Source: Enterobacter sp. Bisph1 (GTDB lineage: Bacteria > Pseudomonadota > Gammaproteobacteria > Enterobacterales > Enterobacteriaceae). Taken from it: 64,000 nucleotides of DNA. The stretch spans positions 37,752 to 101,751 of the forward strand of contig NZ_JXAG01000025.1 in assembly GCF_000814905.1 (NCBI RefSeq), written 5' to 3'. Each line of letters opens with the position of its first letter. Position 1 is the first letter of the stretch. Positions 16,755 through 27,008 of this stretch are shown here, piece by piece. Made by a program: the position numbers and the translations under genes. The notes beneath the pieces are model-generated. The model did not search any database. It was not told the DNA's origin and saw only the letters and a list, made by a program, of their open reading frames with translations.

Positions 16755-17375
16755 TTATTTTTTCGCAGCGAAACGCGCAGCAGCTTCGTCCCAGTTCACC
16801 ACGTTCCAGAACTCTTTGATGTAGTCCGGGCGACGATTCTGGAATTTCAGGTAGTAAGCATGTTCCCACACATCCAGGCCGATAATCGGGAAGCCGGACG
16901 CGCCGGAGATCGCTTCGCCCATCAGCGGGGAGTCCTGGTTAGCGGTAGAAACCACAGCCAGTTTGTCACCTTTCAGTACCAGCCATGCCCAGCCGGAACC
17001 AAAGCGAGTGGCTGCGGCTTTTTCGAATTCAGCTTTGAAGTTCTCTACGGAACCGAAATCACGCTCGATAGCGGCTTTCAGATCGCCCTGCAGGGTGGTG
17101 TCTTTTTTCAGACCTTTCCAGAACAGGCTGTGGTTAGCGTGGCCGCCAGCGTTGTTGCGCAGTACGGTTTTTTTGTCGGTCGGCAGCTGATCCAGTTTGG
17201 TGATCAGCTCTTCTACCGGCAGGCTCGCGAACTCCGGCAGGGTTTCCAGCGCGGCATTGGCATTGTTCACGTAGGTCTGATGGTGTTTGGTGTGATGGAT
17301 TTCCATCGTCTGTTTGTCGAAATGTGGTTCAAGGGCATCGTATGCGTACGGCAGAGCGGGCAATGTATAGCTCAT
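16755..17375 (-). CDS. sodA: Manganese superoxide dismutase
   Basis: A 206-residue Fe/Mn superoxide dismutase that converts superoxide to peroxide and oxygen in the cytoplasm. The metal ligands are in [21 protein letters not shown], and the C-terminal [18 protein letters not shown]. The Gly/Gln pattern ([17 protein letters not shown]) fits the Mn form. The ATG at 17375 gives the usual start [10 protein letters not shown]; an in-frame ATG 15 bases upstream is less likely. A Fur box lies about 75-95 bp upstream. Confidence 0.97.
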   Translation of the reverse strand: MSYTLPALPYAYDALEPHFDKQTMEIHHTKHHQTYVNNANAALETLPEFASLPVEELITKLDQLPTDKKTVLRNNAGGHANHSLFWKGLKKDTTLQGDLKAAIERDFGSVENFKAEFEKAAATRFGSGWAWLVLKGDKLAVVSTANQDSPLMGEAISGASGFPIIGLDVWEHAYYLKFQNRRPDYIKEFWNVVNWDEAAARFAAKK

Positions 17376-17450
17376 TTTCATCTCCATCAAAGGTAAGCGG
17401 CTACTGTGTTAACGCCGCGTAAGCAGTTGGTTCATTATAGTTAATTAAAT

Positions 17451-17469
17451 GATATTGAAAATGTTTATC
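17451..17469. promoter_or_regulatory. Fur box upstream of sodA
   Basis: The 19-mer GATATTGAAAATGTTTATC matches the Fur consensus at 15 of 19 positions. Fur represses sodA in iron-replete E. coli cells. The position, about 76 bp before the start, suits promoter occlusion. Confidence 0.72.
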
Positions 17470-17517
17470 AATGCCGTACTTTTTGTAAGGTTAAAATTTA
17501 GGTTATGTTCTTGAAAT

Positions 17518-17533
17518 TGTGAACCTGCTCATC
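17518..17533. promoter_or_regulatory. Candidate CRP site upstream of rhaT
   Basis: TGTGA, six bases, then TCATC. The left half is perfect and the right half has TCA only. rhaT in E. coli needs CRP and RhaS. The site is 132 bp before the rhaT start. Confidence 0.45.
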
Positions 17534-17664
17534 CGCATCACGTGCTCACTGCCAGCCTGCCCTATAACGCGGCAAACGCCTCAAGGTTAATCCTCTGTCC
17601 AATTTTTACACTCATCGGGTCGGCTGTTTGTACCCCCGACGATAAAAACAAAGAGGATGGATAA

Positions 17665-18699
17665 ATGAGTAACGCGATTACGATGGGAATTTTGTGGCAT
17701 TTGATAGGCGCGGCCAGTGCAGCCTGTTTCTATGCCCCGTTTAAAAAGGTCAGACATTGGTCGTGGGAAACCATGTGGTCTGTTGGTGGCCTCGTCTCAT
17801 GGCTTATTCTGCCGTGGACCGTCAGCGCGCTGTTATTGCCTGATTTTTGGGCTTATTTCAGCTCCTTTAACGCTTCAACATTGTTGCCGGTCTTTCTCTT
17901 CGGCGCCATGTGGGGCATCGGCAATATTAACTATGGCCTGACGATGCGCTATTTGGGCATGTCGATGGGCATTGGTATCGCCATTGGCATTACGCTGGTG
18001 GTCGGTACGCTAATGACGCCCATTCTCAACGGCCAAATCGATGTGCTGATCAATACCGAAGGCGGGCGAATGACGCTGCTGGGCGTGCTGGTAGCGCTGG
18101 TGGGTGTGGCGATTGTCAGCCGCGCCGGTCAGTTGAAAGAGCGCAAAATGGGCATCAAAGCCGAAGAGTTCAACCTGAAAAAAGGGTTACTACTGGCGGT
18201 GATGTGCGGCATCTTTTCCGCCGGCATGTCCTTTGCGATGAATGCCGCCAAACCGATGCACGAAGCCGCCGCTGCGCTGGGCATCGATCCCCTCTACACG
18301 GCGCTGCCAAGCTATGTGGTGATTATGGGTGGCGGTGCGCTGGTGAATCTGGGCTTCTGTTTTATCCGCCTGGCAAAAGTGAAAAACTTGTCGGTAAAAG
18401 CAGACTTCTCGCTGGCGCGTGGGCTGATTATTAGCAATATCCTGCTATCAGCGCTGGGCGGCCTGATGTGGTATCTGCAGTTCTTCTTCTACGCCTGGGG
18501 CCATGCGCGGATTCCGGCGCAGTATGACTACGTCAGTTGGATGCTGCATATGAGCTTCTACGTGCTGTGCGGCGGCCTTGTTGGCCTGGTACTGAAAGAG
18601 TGGAAGAACGCCGGACGGTCGCCGGTGGGGGTACTGAGCCTCGGCTGCGTGGTAATTATTATTGCCGCCAATATCGTCGGCCTCGGCATGGCCAGCTAA
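17665..18699 (+). CDS. rhaT: L-rhamnose:H+ symporter RhaT
   Basis: A 344-residue membrane protein with ten predicted helices, of the drug/metabolite-like RhaT family. Segments such as [24 protein letters not shown] and [26 protein letters not shown] are typical. It takes up L-rhamnose with a proton. The GAGG before the ATG is clear. Its stop codon abuts that of rhaR, so the two are convergent without a spacer. A second rhamnose importer of ABC type is encoded further right. Confidence 0.97.
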   Translation: MSNAITMGILWHLIGAASAACFYAPFKKVRHWSWETMWSVGGLVSWLILPWTVSALLLPDFWAYFSSFNASTLLPVFLFGAMWGIGNINYGLTMRYLGMSMGIGIAIGITLVVGTLMTPILNGQIDVLINTEGGRMTLLGVLVALVGVAIVSRAGQLKERKMGIKAEEFNLKKGLLLAVMCGIFSAGMSFAMNAAKPMHEAAAALGIDPLYTALPSYVVIMGGGALVNLGFCFIRLAKVKNLSVKADFSLARGLIISNILLSALGGLMWYLQFFFYAWGHARIPAQYDYVSWMLHMSFYVLCGGLVGLVLKEWKNAGRSPVGVLSLGCVVIIIAANIVGLGMAS

Positions 18700-19548
18700 T
18701 CAGGCAGCAACCCGACTACGATGACGCCACTGACCCGGCGTCATCCCTACCTCACGGCTAAACACCACCGAAAAGTAGTTACTGTCTTCAAAGCCGCACT
18801 GCATGGCAATTTCACCGATCATCTGCTCGGAATGCTGCAACAAATATTGCGCGTGGCAAATCCGCAGCTGACGCAAATAGTGGTTGATGGTCATCCCGGT
18901 TTGCGTACGAAACTGCTGGCGCAGCGCCCGCTCGCTGCACTGTTCCTGTTCACAAAAACGCTCCAGTACAAAGCTGCGATTCAGGCTGCCGGAAAGAGCC
19001 GTAATCAGCTTATCCAGCAGCGCTTCGCTGTGGGTAGCGGCAAGGTTATCGGTGGCAAAACGGTGGCGCTTTAACATCATCACTAACTGGGCAAATAGCG
19101 TTTCCGCCATCATATTTGCCAGCGGATCGTCTTTGGTGCTCTCATGTTCCAGCTGGGTCATCACCTGCCGCGCCTGCGCCATGCCGCTGCTGCCAATCCG
19201 CCAGTGGGGGATCCAGGGTGCGCCATTAAGCCCAGGAATCAGCGCCGCCCAGTCAAGATTGAGGGTCAGCATATCGGGGCAGTAGATAATGTTCTGTAAT
19301 ACAAGGTCATTCACCGAAGCGTAGGAGTGGCAATCTTCGGCACGAATATAAAACAGATCGCCACGGGTGATGCGATAAGGACGGCCATTGAGGACATGCA
19401 GGCCGTTGCCGCGCCACACCAGCACCAGTTCGCAGAACTCGTGGGTATGCTCGGCAAAGACGTTTTGCGGATAGCGGTCCGCCACCGCAACGGCCTGTCC
19501 GGCACGGGGGAAAAAGTCTGCTTTACGAAGAATTAACTGACCTGACAC
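18700..19548 (-). CDS. rhaR: AraC-family activator RhaR
   Basis: A 282-residue L-rhamnose-responsive activator of the rhaSR operon. The N-terminal cupin domain ([30 protein letters not shown]) binds the sugar. The C-terminal AraC domain has two helix-turn-helices, the second in [32 protein letters not shown]. It is the second gene of rhaSR, 73 bp after rhaS. Confidence 0.96.
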   Translation of the reverse strand: MSGQLILRKADFFPRAGQAVAVADRYPQNVFAEHTHEFCELVLVWRGNGLHVLNGRPYRITRGDLFYIRAEDCHSYASVNDLVLQNIIYCPDMLTLNLDWAALIPGLNGAPWIPHWRIGSSGMAQARQVMTQLEHESTKDDPLANMMAETLFAQLVMMLKRHRFATDNLAATHSEALLDKLITALSGSLNRSFVLERFCEQEQCSERALRQQFRTQTGMTINHYLRQLRICHAQYLLQHSEQMIGEIAMQCGFEDSNYFSVVFSREVGMTPGQWRHRSRVAA

Positions 19549-19621
19549 AACGCCACCTCTGCCATTAATAACCTGACATTATTAGCGGAAATCGGGCAAA
19601 AAATCGGTGATAGCCTTCTCG

Positions 19622-20458
19622 TTACTGAAGCAGCGTGTCGCGTCCCTGGCGAATGTCGCGCGGCGACCAGTCAAATTCGCGGCGAAACAGCGTTGAAAAG
19701 TGATTACTGTCGCCGAAACCACAGCGAAATGCGATATCGGTGACGCTATCATCGCTATGACGCAGCATGTGGCGCGCCTTAATCAACCGCAGACGGTTTA
19801 AGTAGCGCTGCGGCGTCATGCCGGTGGTTTGTTTAAGCTGGCGGTGCAGGGTCCGCAGCGACAGGGTAAATTGCTCCGCCAGCGACTCCCAGCAAATATC
19901 TTCCGCGAAGTGATCTTCCAGCCACAGCATCAGCTGATTAAGCCGCGCATCGCTATTGCCTGCGCTTTCTTGCTGGCTGCTCTTACGTAACAACACCAGC
20001 AGTTGCATAAAGAGCATTTCACGGTTGGCAATATCGTGTGTTTCCACCTCATCGCCCATCTCTTCCATCTTGCTAATAATCCCGCGCACCAACGCCAGCG
20101 TCTGCTGGCTCACGCGCCAGTGCGACGGGTAATGTCCATCCAGCTCCTGCGGTAGCAGTTGGTTCAGGCCAGCAAGGAACTGGAAGGCATCCGGCGAACG
20201 GTATAGCACATTGGTCAAACAGAGATTATCCGTATGTTCATACAAGTGTCTGTCGTGATCGCGCACAAAGCAGACGGTGCCGCCGCTAATGGTGTAAGGC
20301 TGGCCATTGAATACATGAATCCCGGTTCCGTGTTCGACAATCACGATTTCGTGAAAATCATGATGATGTTCCGGAAAGGCGCCCTGGGGTAATCGCGGTT
20401 CGATGGCAACGGGTGATTTACCGGTCGGAAAAAAATCCACGCTATGCAGTACGGTCAT
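19622..20458 (-). CDS. rhaS: AraC-family activator RhaS
   Basis: A 278-residue L-rhamnose-responsive activator of rhaBAD and rhaT. Cupin domain at residues about 20-100 ([30 protein letters not shown]) and C-terminal AraC domain ([32 protein letters not shown]). The ATG at 20458 gives the exact E. coli length. A 65-codon upstream extension of the frame runs into the regulatory region and is not coding. It is divergent from rhaB and first in rhaSR. Confidence 0.96.
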   Translation of the reverse strand: MTVLHSVDFFPTGKSPVAIEPRLPQGAFPEHHHDFHEIVIVEHGTGIHVFNGQPYTISGGTVCFVRDHDRHLYEHTDNLCLTNVLYRSPDAFQFLAGLNQLLPQELDGHYPSHWRVSQQTLALVRGIISKMEEMGDEVETHDIANREMLFMQLLVLLRKSSQQESAGNSDARLNQLMLWLEDHFAEDICWESLAEQFTLSLRTLHRQLKQTTGMTPQRYLNRLRLIKARHMLRHSDDSVTDIAFRCGFGDSNHFSTLFRREFDWSPRDIRQGRDTLLQ

Positions 20459-20586
20459 GATTGCCCCAGAGGTGAGAAGTGTTCTCAAAATAGTAATTAA
20501 GGGTTGCCGACCTGACCTTGAATTTTCGACGCCAATTTGCGCATAGCCTGCCGTTTTTTCAAGAAACGCCCGGAAAGATCGGGAAA

Positions 20587-20602
20587 TGTGGTAAGGGTCA
20601 CA
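20587..20602. promoter_or_regulatory. CRP site in the rhaS-rhaB region (distal)
   Basis: TGTGG, six bases, TCACA: one mismatch to the CRP consensus. It probably serves the divergent rhaSR promoter. Confidence 0.6.
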
Positions 20603-20632
20603 CTGACCGGAAAAAGCACCATTACTGGAAAC

Positions 20633-20648
20633 TGTGAACTCTCTCACG
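20633..20648. promoter_or_regulatory. CRP site of rhaBAD
   Basis: TGTGA, six bases, TCACG: one mismatch to consensus. Its centre is about 93 bp upstream of the inferred rhaB transcription start, which is where CRP binds in E. coli rhaBAD (-92.5). Confidence 0.82.
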
Positions 20649-20652
20649 TTCA

Positions 20653-20707
20653 CCTTTGCTTTCTTGCCAGCGCTAAAACGCCGCTGTCAGTGGCAAGAAG
20701 GTACAAC
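20653..20707 (+). promoter_or_regulatory. RhaS inverted-repeat site of rhaBAD
   Basis: The perfect arms TTCTTGCCA (20661-20669) and TGGCAAGAA (20691-20699) form the core of the two RhaS half-sites. They lie directly between the CRP site and the promoter, matching the arrangement of E. coli rhaBAD, where the promoter-proximal half overlaps -35. Confidence 0.78.
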
Positions 20708-20721
20708 CGCTTGCCCCTTTT

Positions 20722-20727
20722 TAGACT
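20722..20727 (+). promoter_or_regulatory. rhaB -10 element
   Basis: TAGACT within CTTTTTAGACTGTTCG, nearly identical to the E. coli rhaB promoter core as I recall it. The start point should fall about 7 bases downstream, 25 bp before the rhaB ATG. Confidence 0.65.
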
Positions 20728-20757
20728 GTTCGCAATGACTCTAAGAAGGACCCGATC

Positions 20758-22227
20758 ATGACTTTTCGCCATTGTGTTGCGGTAGATTTAGGCGCCTCCA
20801 GCGGACGCGTCATGCTGGCGCGTTTTGATCGCCAAAACCGCACGCTTTCGCTTCGCGAAATTCACCGTTTTGTTAACTGTCTGCAAAAAGTCGACGGCTT
20901 TGACTGCTGGGATATCGACAGCCTGGAAGCGGAGATTCGCCTCGGACTGAACAAAGTTTGCGAGGAAGGCATTCAGCCGGACAGCATTGGTATTGATACC
21001 TGGGGTGTCGATTATGTTTTGGTTACCAAGGAAGGCACGCGCGTCGGCCTGCCGATTGCCTACCGCGACGATCGCACCGACGGCATTATGCACCGCGCCA
21101 TGCAGCAGCCCGGCAAAGCGGATATTTATCGCCGCAGCGGCATTCAGTTTCTCCCCTTCAATACCCTGTACCAATTGCGCGCGCTGGCGGAACAGCAGCC
21201 TGAACTGCTGGAGCAGGCCGATCACGCGCTGCTGATCCCGGACTATTTCAGCTATCGCCTGACGGGTAATCTCAACTGGGAATACACCAACGCCACCACC
21301 ACTCAACTGGTTAATATCAATACCGATAACTGGGACGATGCGCTGCTTAGCTGGGCGGGCGTACCGGCTCGCTGGTTTGGCACGCCAACCCATCCTGGCA
21401 ACGTGATCGGTAACTGGATCTGCCCGCAGGGCAACGCCATTCCGGTGGTCGCCGTCGCCAGCCATGACACCGCCAGCGCGGTGATCGCCGCGCCGCTGGC
21501 GGATAAAGACGCCGCGTATCTCTCTTCCGGCACCTGGTCGTTAATGGGTTTTGAAAGCAAAATTCCGTTCACCAGCGATGCGGCGTTAGCCGCCAATATT
21601 ACCAACGAAGGCGGCGCGGAAGGCCGCTATCGGGTGCTGAAAAACATCATGGGCCTGTGGCTGCTGCAGCGCGTACTGAAAGAGCAAAACATCAGCGACC
21701 TGCCTGGGCTGATTGCCCTTACCGAGCAGTGCCCGGCCTGCCGTTTCGTGATTAACCCGAACGACGATCGCTTTATCAACCCGCAAAACATGAGCGCTGA
21801 AATTCAGGCTGCTTGTCGGGAAGCGGGCCAGCCCGTGCCGCAGAGCGCCGCCGAACTGGCGCGCTGCATCTTCGATAGCCTCGCCCTGCTGTATGCCGAT
21901 GTGCTGAGTGAACTTGCCACCCTTCGCGGCAAACCCTTTACCCATCTGCATATTGTCGGCGGCGGTTGCCAGAACCAGTTGCTGAACCAGCTTTGCGCCG
22001 ATGCCTGCGGGTTGCCGGTGATTGCCGGGCCGGTGGAAGCCTCCACCCTCGGCAATATCGGCGTGCAGTTGATGACGCTGGATGAATTAAGCAACGTCGA
22101 TGATTTTCGCCAGGTGGTCACGGCTAACCACTCACTGATTACCTTTACCCCACATTCTGATAATGAAATCGCCCGCTACGTCGCGCGCTTTCAGCAACAA
22201 CGACAGACAAAGGAGCTTTGCGCATGA
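20758..22227 (+). CDS. rhaB: L-rhamnulokinase
   Basis: A 489-residue FGGY-family sugar kinase that phosphorylates L-rhamnulose at C1. Visible motifs are the N-terminal phosphate-1 loop [29 protein letters not shown], the DTASAV segment, [11 protein letters not shown] and the adenosine-binding [14 protein letters not shown]. Length equals E. coli RhaB. First gene of rhaBAD; its TGA overlaps the rhaA ATG by four bases. Confidence 0.98.
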   Translation: MTFRHCVAVDLGASSGRVMLARFDRQNRTLSLREIHRFVNCLQKVDGFDCWDIDSLEAEIRLGLNKVCEEGIQPDSIGIDTWGVDYVLVTKEGTRVGLPIAYRDDRTDGIMHRAMQQPGKADIYRRSGIQFLPFNTLYQLRALAEQQPELLEQADHALLIPDYFSYRLTGNLNWEYTNATTTQLVNINTDNWDDALLSWAGVPARWFGTPTHPGNVIGNWICPQGNAIPVVAVASHDTASAVIAAPLADKDAAYLSSGTWSLMGFESKIPFTSDAALAANITNEGGAEGRYRVLKNIMGLWLLQRVLKEQNISDLPGLIALTEQCPACRFVINPNDDRFINPQNMSAEIQAACREAGQPVPQSAAELARCIFDSLALLYADVLSELATLRGKPFTHLHIVGGGCQNQLLNQLCADACGLPVIAGPVEASTLGNIGVQLMTLDELSNVDDFRQVVTANHSLITFTPHSDNEIARYVARFQQQRQTKELCA

Positions 22228-23483
22228 CCACTCAACTTGAACAAGCCTGGGAAATTGCTAAACAGCGTTTCGCTGCCGTAGGTATTGATGTCGAGGAGGC
22301 GCTGCGCCAGCTCGATCGCCTGCCGGTTTCCATGCACTGCTGGCAGGGCGATGACGTAGCCGGTTTCGAAAACCCGGAAGGCAACCTGACCGGCGGCATT
22401 CAGGCCACCGGTAACTACCCAGGCAAAGCGCGTAATGCAACGGAACTGCGCGCCGATCTTGAACAGGCCCTGAGCCTGATCCCCGGCCCGAAACGCCTGA
22501 ACCTGCACGCAATTTATCTTGAGTCAGATGCCCCGGTTAGCCGTAATGAAATCAAACCTGAACATTTCAAAAATTGGGTTGAGTGGGCAAAAGCCAACAA
22601 ATTGGGGCTGGATTTTAACCCGTCCTGCTTCTCGCATCCGCTGAGCGCCGACGGTTTTACCCTCTCCCATGCCAACGACGAGATCCGCCAGTTCTGGATC
22701 GACCATGTGAAAGCCAGCCGCCGCGTTTCCGCTTACTTTGGTGAACAGCTGGGTACGCCGTCGGTAATGAATATCTGGATCCCGGACGGTATGAAAGATG
22801 TCACCGTTGACCGCCTCGCCCCGCGTCAGCGTCTGCTGAATGCGCTGGATGAAGCGATCGGTGAAAAACTGAACCCGGCACATCATATCGACGCCGTAGA
22901 GAGCAAACTGTTCGGTATCGGCGCAGAGAGCTACACCGTAGGCTCTAACGAGTTCTATATGGGCTACGCCACCAGCCGCCAGACCGCCCTCTGCCTGGAT
23001 GCGGGCCACTTCCACCCGACGGAAGTGATCTCCGACAAAATCTCCGCCGCCATGCTCTATGTTCCGCGCCTGCTGCTGCACGTTAGCCGCCCGGTACGCT
23101 GGGACAGCGACCACGTTGTGCTGCTGGATGACGAAACCCAGGCCATCGCCAGCGAAATTATCCGCCACAAACTGTTCGATCGCGTGCATATCGGCCTCGA
23201 CTTCTTCGACGCCTCCATTAACCGCATCGCCGCCTGGGTTATCGGTACGCGCAACATGAAAAAAGCCCTGCTGCGCGCCCTGCTGGAGCCGGTTGAACAG
23301 CTGCGCGCACTGGAAGCCGAAGGTGATTACACCGCGCGCCTGGCGCTGCTGGAAGAGCAAAAATCCCTGCCGTGGCAAGCGGTGTGGGAGATGTACTGCC
23401 AGCGTCACGATACGCCCGTCGGCGGCCAATGGCTGGAAAGCGTTCGCGCTTATGAGAAAGACGTATTAAGCAAACGTGGCTAA
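22224..23483 (+). CDS. rhaA: L-rhamnose isomerase
   Basis: A 419-residue metal-dependent (Mn2+/Zn2+) TIM-barrel isomerase converting L-rhamnose to L-rhamnulose. Characteristic segments are [17 protein letters not shown] near the N-terminus, the metal-site region [22 protein letters not shown] and [11 protein letters not shown]. The ATG at 22224 overlaps the rhaB stop; a TTG two codons earlier is not needed. Length equals E. coli RhaA. Confidence 0.98.
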   Translation: MTTQLEQAWEIAKQRFAAVGIDVEEALRQLDRLPVSMHCWQGDDVAGFENPEGNLTGGIQATGNYPGKARNATELRADLEQALSLIPGPKRLNLHAIYLESDAPVSRNEIKPEHFKNWVEWAKANKLGLDFNPSCFSHPLSADGFTLSHANDEIRQFWIDHVKASRRVSAYFGEQLGTPSVMNIWIPDGMKDVTVDRLAPRQRLLNALDEAIGEKLNPAHHIDAVESKLFGIGAESYTVGSNEFYMGYATSRQTALCLDAGHFHPTEVISDKISAAMLYVPRLLLHVSRPVRWDSDHVVLLDDETQAIASEIIRHKLFDRVHIGLDFFDASINRIAAWVIGTRNMKKALLRALLEPVEQLRALEAEGDYTARLALLEEQKSLPWQAVWEMYCQRHDTPVGGQWLESVRAYEKDVLSKRG

Positions 23484-23501
23484 TCGCCGCGCATCAATCA
23501 G

Positions 23502-23527
23502 ACCCGGTAAGCGCAGCGCTACCGGGT
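23502..23527. repeat. REP-like palindrome between rhaA and rhaD
   Basis: A 26-bp near-perfect palindrome with arms ACCCGGT-A-AGCGC and GCGCT-ACCGGGT. Its form (CCGGTAAGCGCAGCGCTACCGG) is that of enterobacterial REP units, which sit between cistrons and stabilise upstream mRNA or attenuate readthrough. Confidence 0.7.
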
Positions 23528-23549
23528 AATTAACAGGAAACAGAAGACT

Positions 23550-24380
23550 ATGCAGACCATCACCGATTCCTGGTTCGTCCAGGGGATGATTAAAGCCACC
23601 TCGGACGCCTGGCTGAAAGGCTGGGATGAACGCAACGGCGGCAACCTGACGCTGCGCCTGGACGAGGCGGATATTGCGCCCTTCGCCGCCGATTTTGCGC
23701 AAAAGCCGCGCTATATTGCCCTGAGCCAACCGATGCCGCTGCTGGCCAATACGCCGTTTATCGTCACCGGTTCCGGTAAATTTTTCCGCAATGTTCAGCT
23801 CGATCCGGCGGCCAACTTAGGCGTGGTGAAAGTCGACAGCGACGGCGCGGGTTACCATATTCTGTGGGGCCTGGAGCATGAAGCGGTACCGACCTCCGAA
23901 CTTCCGGCGCACTTCTTGTCCCACTGTGAGCGTATCAAAGCGACCGGCGGCAAAGATCGCGTGATCATGCACTGCCACGCCACCAACCTGATCGCCCTGA
24001 CCTACGTGCTGGAAAACCGCACCGATGTGATTACCCGCAAACTGTGGGAAGGCAGCACTGAATGTCTGGTGGTGTTCCCGGACGGCGTGGGCATTCTGCC
24101 GTGGATGGTGCCGGGTACCGATGAGATCGGCCAGGCCACCGCGTCGGAGATGCAAAAACATTCGCTGGTGCTGTGGCCGTTCCACGGCGTTTTTGGCAGC
24201 GGGCCGACCCTCGACGAAGCCTTTGGTCTGATCGACACCGCCGAGAAGTCCGCCGAAGTGCTGGTAAAAATCTATTCGATGGGCGGTATGAAGCAGACCA
24301 TCACCCAGCAAGAACTGATTGCGCTGGGCAAACGCTTTGGCGTGACGCCGCTGCAGTCCGCATTAGACCTGTATAAATAA
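23550..24380 (+). CDS. rhaD: L-rhamnulose-1-phosphate aldolase
   Basis: A 276-residue class II zinc aldolase that cleaves rhamnulose 1-phosphate to dihydroxyacetone phosphate and L-lactaldehyde. Markers are the N-terminal [14 protein letters not shown], the zinc histidines in [13 protein letters not shown] and the C-terminal [16 protein letters not shown]. Two residues longer than E. coli RhaD as I recall. L-lactaldehyde made here is the substrate of FucO encoded later in the locus. Confidence 0.97.
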   Translation: MQTITDSWFVQGMIKATSDAWLKGWDERNGGNLTLRLDEADIAPFAADFAQKPRYIALSQPMPLLANTPFIVTGSGKFFRNVQLDPAANLGVVKVDSDGAGYHILWGLEHEAVPTSELPAHFLSHCERIKATGGKDRVIMHCHATNLIALTYVLENRTDVITRKLWEGSTECLVVFPDGVGILPWMVPGTDEIGQATASEMQKHSLVLWPFHGVFGSGPTLDEAFGLIDTAEKSAEVLVKIYSMGGMKQTITQQELIALGKRFGVTPLQSALDLYK

Positions 24381-24388
24381 CAACATCG

Positions 24389-24412
24389 CGCCCCGCTCAC
24401 TGAGACGGGGCG
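24389..24412 (+). other. Intercistronic stem-loop after rhaD
   Basis: Stem CGCCCCG/CGGGGCG (24389-24395 with 24406-24412), 10-nt loop, no T tract. It may act as an mRNA stabiliser or attenuator between rhaBAD and the ABC transporter genes. Confidence 0.5.
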
Positions 24413-24461
24413 AACCTCACCTGCAAGCCCTACAAACACTAACTCTCGTGGAGTAAAAGCA

Positions 24462-25448
24462 ATGAAAACAAAAGCAAGCTTGATCCTCACCGTTGCCATT
24501 CTGGCGTTGTCCGGTTCCGCTTTAGCTGAAGTAAAAATTGCCCTCGTGGCGAAATCTTTAGGTAATGGCTTTTTTGAAGCAGCAAACACCGGCGCGCAGG
24601 AGGCAGCCAAAGAGTTAGGCGATGTGAAAGTGATTTACACCGGCCCAACCACCACTACCGCCGAAGCGCAGATCGAAGTCCTGAACGGGCTGATCGCCCA
24701 GGGCGTCGATGCGATCGCCATTTCCGCTAACGATCCGGACGCCGTTGTGCCGGTATTGAAAAAAGCGATGCAGCGTGGGATTAAAGTCGTCTCCTGGGAT
24801 TCCGGCGTGGCGAAAGCCGGGCGGCAGATCCACCTGAACCCGTCGAACAATGCGCTGATTGGCGAAACCAACGTCAAACTGGCCGCCGATGCGCTCAAAG
24901 CGCTGAATGTTGAAAAAGGCGATGTCGCTATTCTGAGCGCCACGCCGACCTCCACCAACCAGAACATCTGGATTGCGGAGATGAAAAAAATCCTGCCGAA
25001 GTATCCGTCGATTAATCTGGTGACCGTCGCGTATGGCGACGATCTCTCCGATAAGAGCTACCGCGAAGCGGTCGGCTTACTGAAGTCTTACCCGGACCTG
25101 AAAGTGATTGTCTCCCCTTCGTCAGTGGGCATTGTGGCTGCGGCGCAGGCGGTAAAAGATCAGGGCAAGATTGGCAAAGTGTACGTAACCGGCCTTGGTT
25201 TGCCATCTGAAATGGCGGGTGCCATTAAATCCGGTGCCAGTAAAAGCTTCGCTATCTGGAATCCTATCGATCTGGGCTATGCCGCGACTTACTTAGCGGA
25301 CGATTTAGTAAAAGGCACGGCGACCAAAGAGGAAGCCAGCATGGGTAAACTCGGCAAAGTGAAGCTGGATGCTGACGGCAGCGGCGCGATGGCTGAGCCG
25401 TTCGTCTACGATGCCAGCAATATTGATAAGTTCTCGAAGATTTTCTAA
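24462..25448 (+). CDS. Rhamnose-type ABC transporter, periplasmic binding protein
   Basis: A 328-residue sugar-binding protein of the RbsB/LsrB (peripla_BP_4) family with a 22-residue signal peptide ending in SALA. Mature sequence starts EVKIALVAKSLGNGFFEAAN, followed by PTTTTAEAQIEVLNGLIAQGVDAIAISANDPDAV. In Rhizobium the equivalent gene is called rhaS, a confusing name because RhaS is also the activator here. Placement after rhaBAD and before FucO and RhaM indicates L-rhamnose as ligand; LsrB-like autoinducer-2 binding is a less likely alternative. Confidence 0.85.
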   Translation: MKTKASLILTVAILALSGSALAEVKIALVAKSLGNGFFEAANTGAQEAAKELGDVKVIYTGPTTTTAEAQIEVLNGLIAQGVDAIAISANDPDAVVPVLKKAMQRGIKVVSWDSGVAKAGRQIHLNPSNNALIGETNVKLAADALKALNVEKGDVAILSATPTSTNQNIWIAEMKKILPKYPSINLVTVAYGDDLSDKSYREAVGLLKSYPDLKVIVSPSSVGIVAAAQAVKDQGKIGKVYVTGLGLPSEMAGAIKSGASKSFAIWNPIDLGYAATYLADDLVKGTATKEEASMGKLGKVKLDADGSGAMAEPFVYDASNIDKFSKIF

Positions 25449-25458
25449 TCCCTTTCCG

Positions 25459-25478
25459 CCCTCTCTTGCGGGAGAGGG
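25459..25478 (+). other. Intercistronic stem-loop after the binding-protein gene
   Basis: Stem CCCTCTC/GAGAGGG (25459-25465 with 25472-25478) without a T run. Such hairpins after binding-protein genes commonly protect the upstream mRNA so that the binding protein outnumbers the membrane components. Confidence 0.5.
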
Positions 25479-25496
25479 TAAAACTGGAGAACTATC

Positions 25497-27008
25497 ATGA
25501 CGGCATCCACCCCTTTGCTGTCGCTTAAGGGCATCACCAAAATTTTTCCCGGTGTGCGCGCCCTTGAGAATGTACAGCTCGATCTCTGGCCCGGAAAAGT
25601 CACCGCCTTGATCGGTGAAAACGGTGCGGGGAAATCCACACTGGTCAAAGTGATGACCGGTATATATCAGCCCGAAGAGGGCGAGATTCTCTATAAGGCG
25701 ATTCCCATCTCTCTGCCCACGCCCGAAGCGGCGCATAAAGTGGGGATCACCGCTATTCATCAGGAAACCGTGCTGTTCGACGAGTTATCGGTCACCGAGA
25801 ACATCTTTGTCGGGCACTATTTATATCAGGGTTGGTTGAAGAAACTCGACTGGCCCGCCATGCACCAGCAGGCGCAGGGGATTTTGCGTCGGCTGGAAGT
25901 GCAAATTGACCCGCGTGCGACGCTGAAAACCTTAAGTATTGCCCAGCGCCATATGGTGGCGATTGCCCGTGCGCTGTCGTTTGAAGCGCAGGTGGTGATC
26001 CTCGACGAACCCACCGCGGCACTCTCGCAGCATGAGATTCTGGAGTTCTACCAAATCGTTGAGCGCCTGAAGCAGGAAGGCAAAGCGATCCTCTTTATCT
26101 CCCACAAGTTCGATGAAATTTTCGAGCTGGCGGATCACTACACCATTTTACGCGACGGCGTATATGTCGATTCTGGTGCTATCAACGACATTACCGAAGA
26201 GCGGATGGTAGCGATGATGGTGGGCCGCGCCATTAACCAGAGCTTCCCAAAAGTGGCGTGCCAGCCGGGCGAAACGGTGCTGGAGGTGCGCGATTTATGC
26301 CATCCCACGGAATTTGCCCATATCAACTTTTCGCTGCGCAAAGGTGAAATCCTCGGCTTTTACGGCCTGGTGGGCGCCGGGCGCACCGAACTGATGCAGG
26401 CGCTTTCCGGCGTTTCTCAGCCCTCCAGCGGCGACATTATCCTCAACGGTCGCAAAGTCCATTTCCACCAGCCGGCAGATGCGATTAACGCCGGGATTGT
26501 TTGCGTGCCGGAGGAGCGGCAAAAGCAGGGAGCGATTATTGAGCTGTCGATTGCACAGAACATCAGCCTACCGCAGTTGAGCAAACTCAACGGTAGCGGC
26601 GTGCTTAACGAGGGCAAAGAGTGGGCGCTGGCGGATAAGTATGCCCGCCGTTTGCAGGTGAAAGCCGCCAGCTGGCGGCAGGCGGTGGAAACCCTCTCCG
26701 GCGGTAATCAGCAAAAAGTGGTGATCGGCAAATGGCTCGCCACCCACCCGGATGTGATCATCCTCGATGAACCGACCAAAGGGATCGATATCGGCTCGAA
26801 AGCCGCGGTGCACCAGTTTATGTCCGAACTGGTGGCGCAAGGGCTGGCGGTGATTATGGTCTCCTCCGAGTTGCCGGAAGTAATGGGCATGGCGGATCGG
26901 CTGATTGTGATGCATGAAGGGCTGATGGTCGCGGAGTACAAAGCAGGCGACGCCACGGCGGAAACCATTGTCAGCGCCGCCAGCGGTGCCGGAAAGGAGG
27001 CAGCATAA
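25497..27008 (+). CDS. Rhamnose-type ABC transporter, tandem ATPase
   Basis: A 503-residue RbsA/MglA-type ATPase with two nucleotide-binding domains. N-terminal domain: Walker A GENGAGKST and Walker B VVILDEPTAAL. C-terminal domain: degenerate A site GLVGAGRTELM, signature LSGGNQQKV and Walker B VIILDEPTKGID. It energises the importer together with the two permeases that follow. Its TAA overlaps the next ATG by one base. The Rhizobium homologue is named rhaT, also confusing in this locus. Confidence 0.88.
   Translation: MTASTPLLSLKGITKIFPGVRALENVQLDLWPGKVTALIGENGAGKSTLVKVMTGIYQPEEGEILYKAIPISLPTPEAAHKVGITAIHQETVLFDELSVTENIFVGHYLYQGWLKKLDWPAMHQQAQGILRRLEVQIDPRATLKTLSIAQRHMVAIARALSFEAQVVILDEPTAALSQHEILEFYQIVERLKQEGKAILFISHKFDEIFELADHYTILRDGVYVDSGAINDITEERMVAMMVGRAINQSFPKVACQPGETVLEVRDLCHPTEFAHINFSLRKGEILGFYGLVGAGRTELMQALSGVSQPSSGDIILNGRKVHFHQPADAINAGIVCVPEERQKQGAIIELSIAQNISLPQLSKLNGSGVLNEGKEWALADKYARRLQVKAASWRQAVETLSGGNQQKVVIGKWLATHPDVIILDEPTKGIDIGSKAAVHQFMSELVAQGLAVIMVSSELPEVMGMADRLIVMHEGLMVAEYKAGDATAETIVSAASGAGKEAA

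Noticed and set aside
20459..20653. N-terminal 65-residue extension of RhaS
   Set aside because: The extension overlaps the CRP site region and has no counterpart in RhaS; ATG 20458 gives the family length.
22524..23429. 301-codon minus-strand ORF opposite rhaA
   Set aside because: Antisense shadow of rhaA, with no family resemblance.
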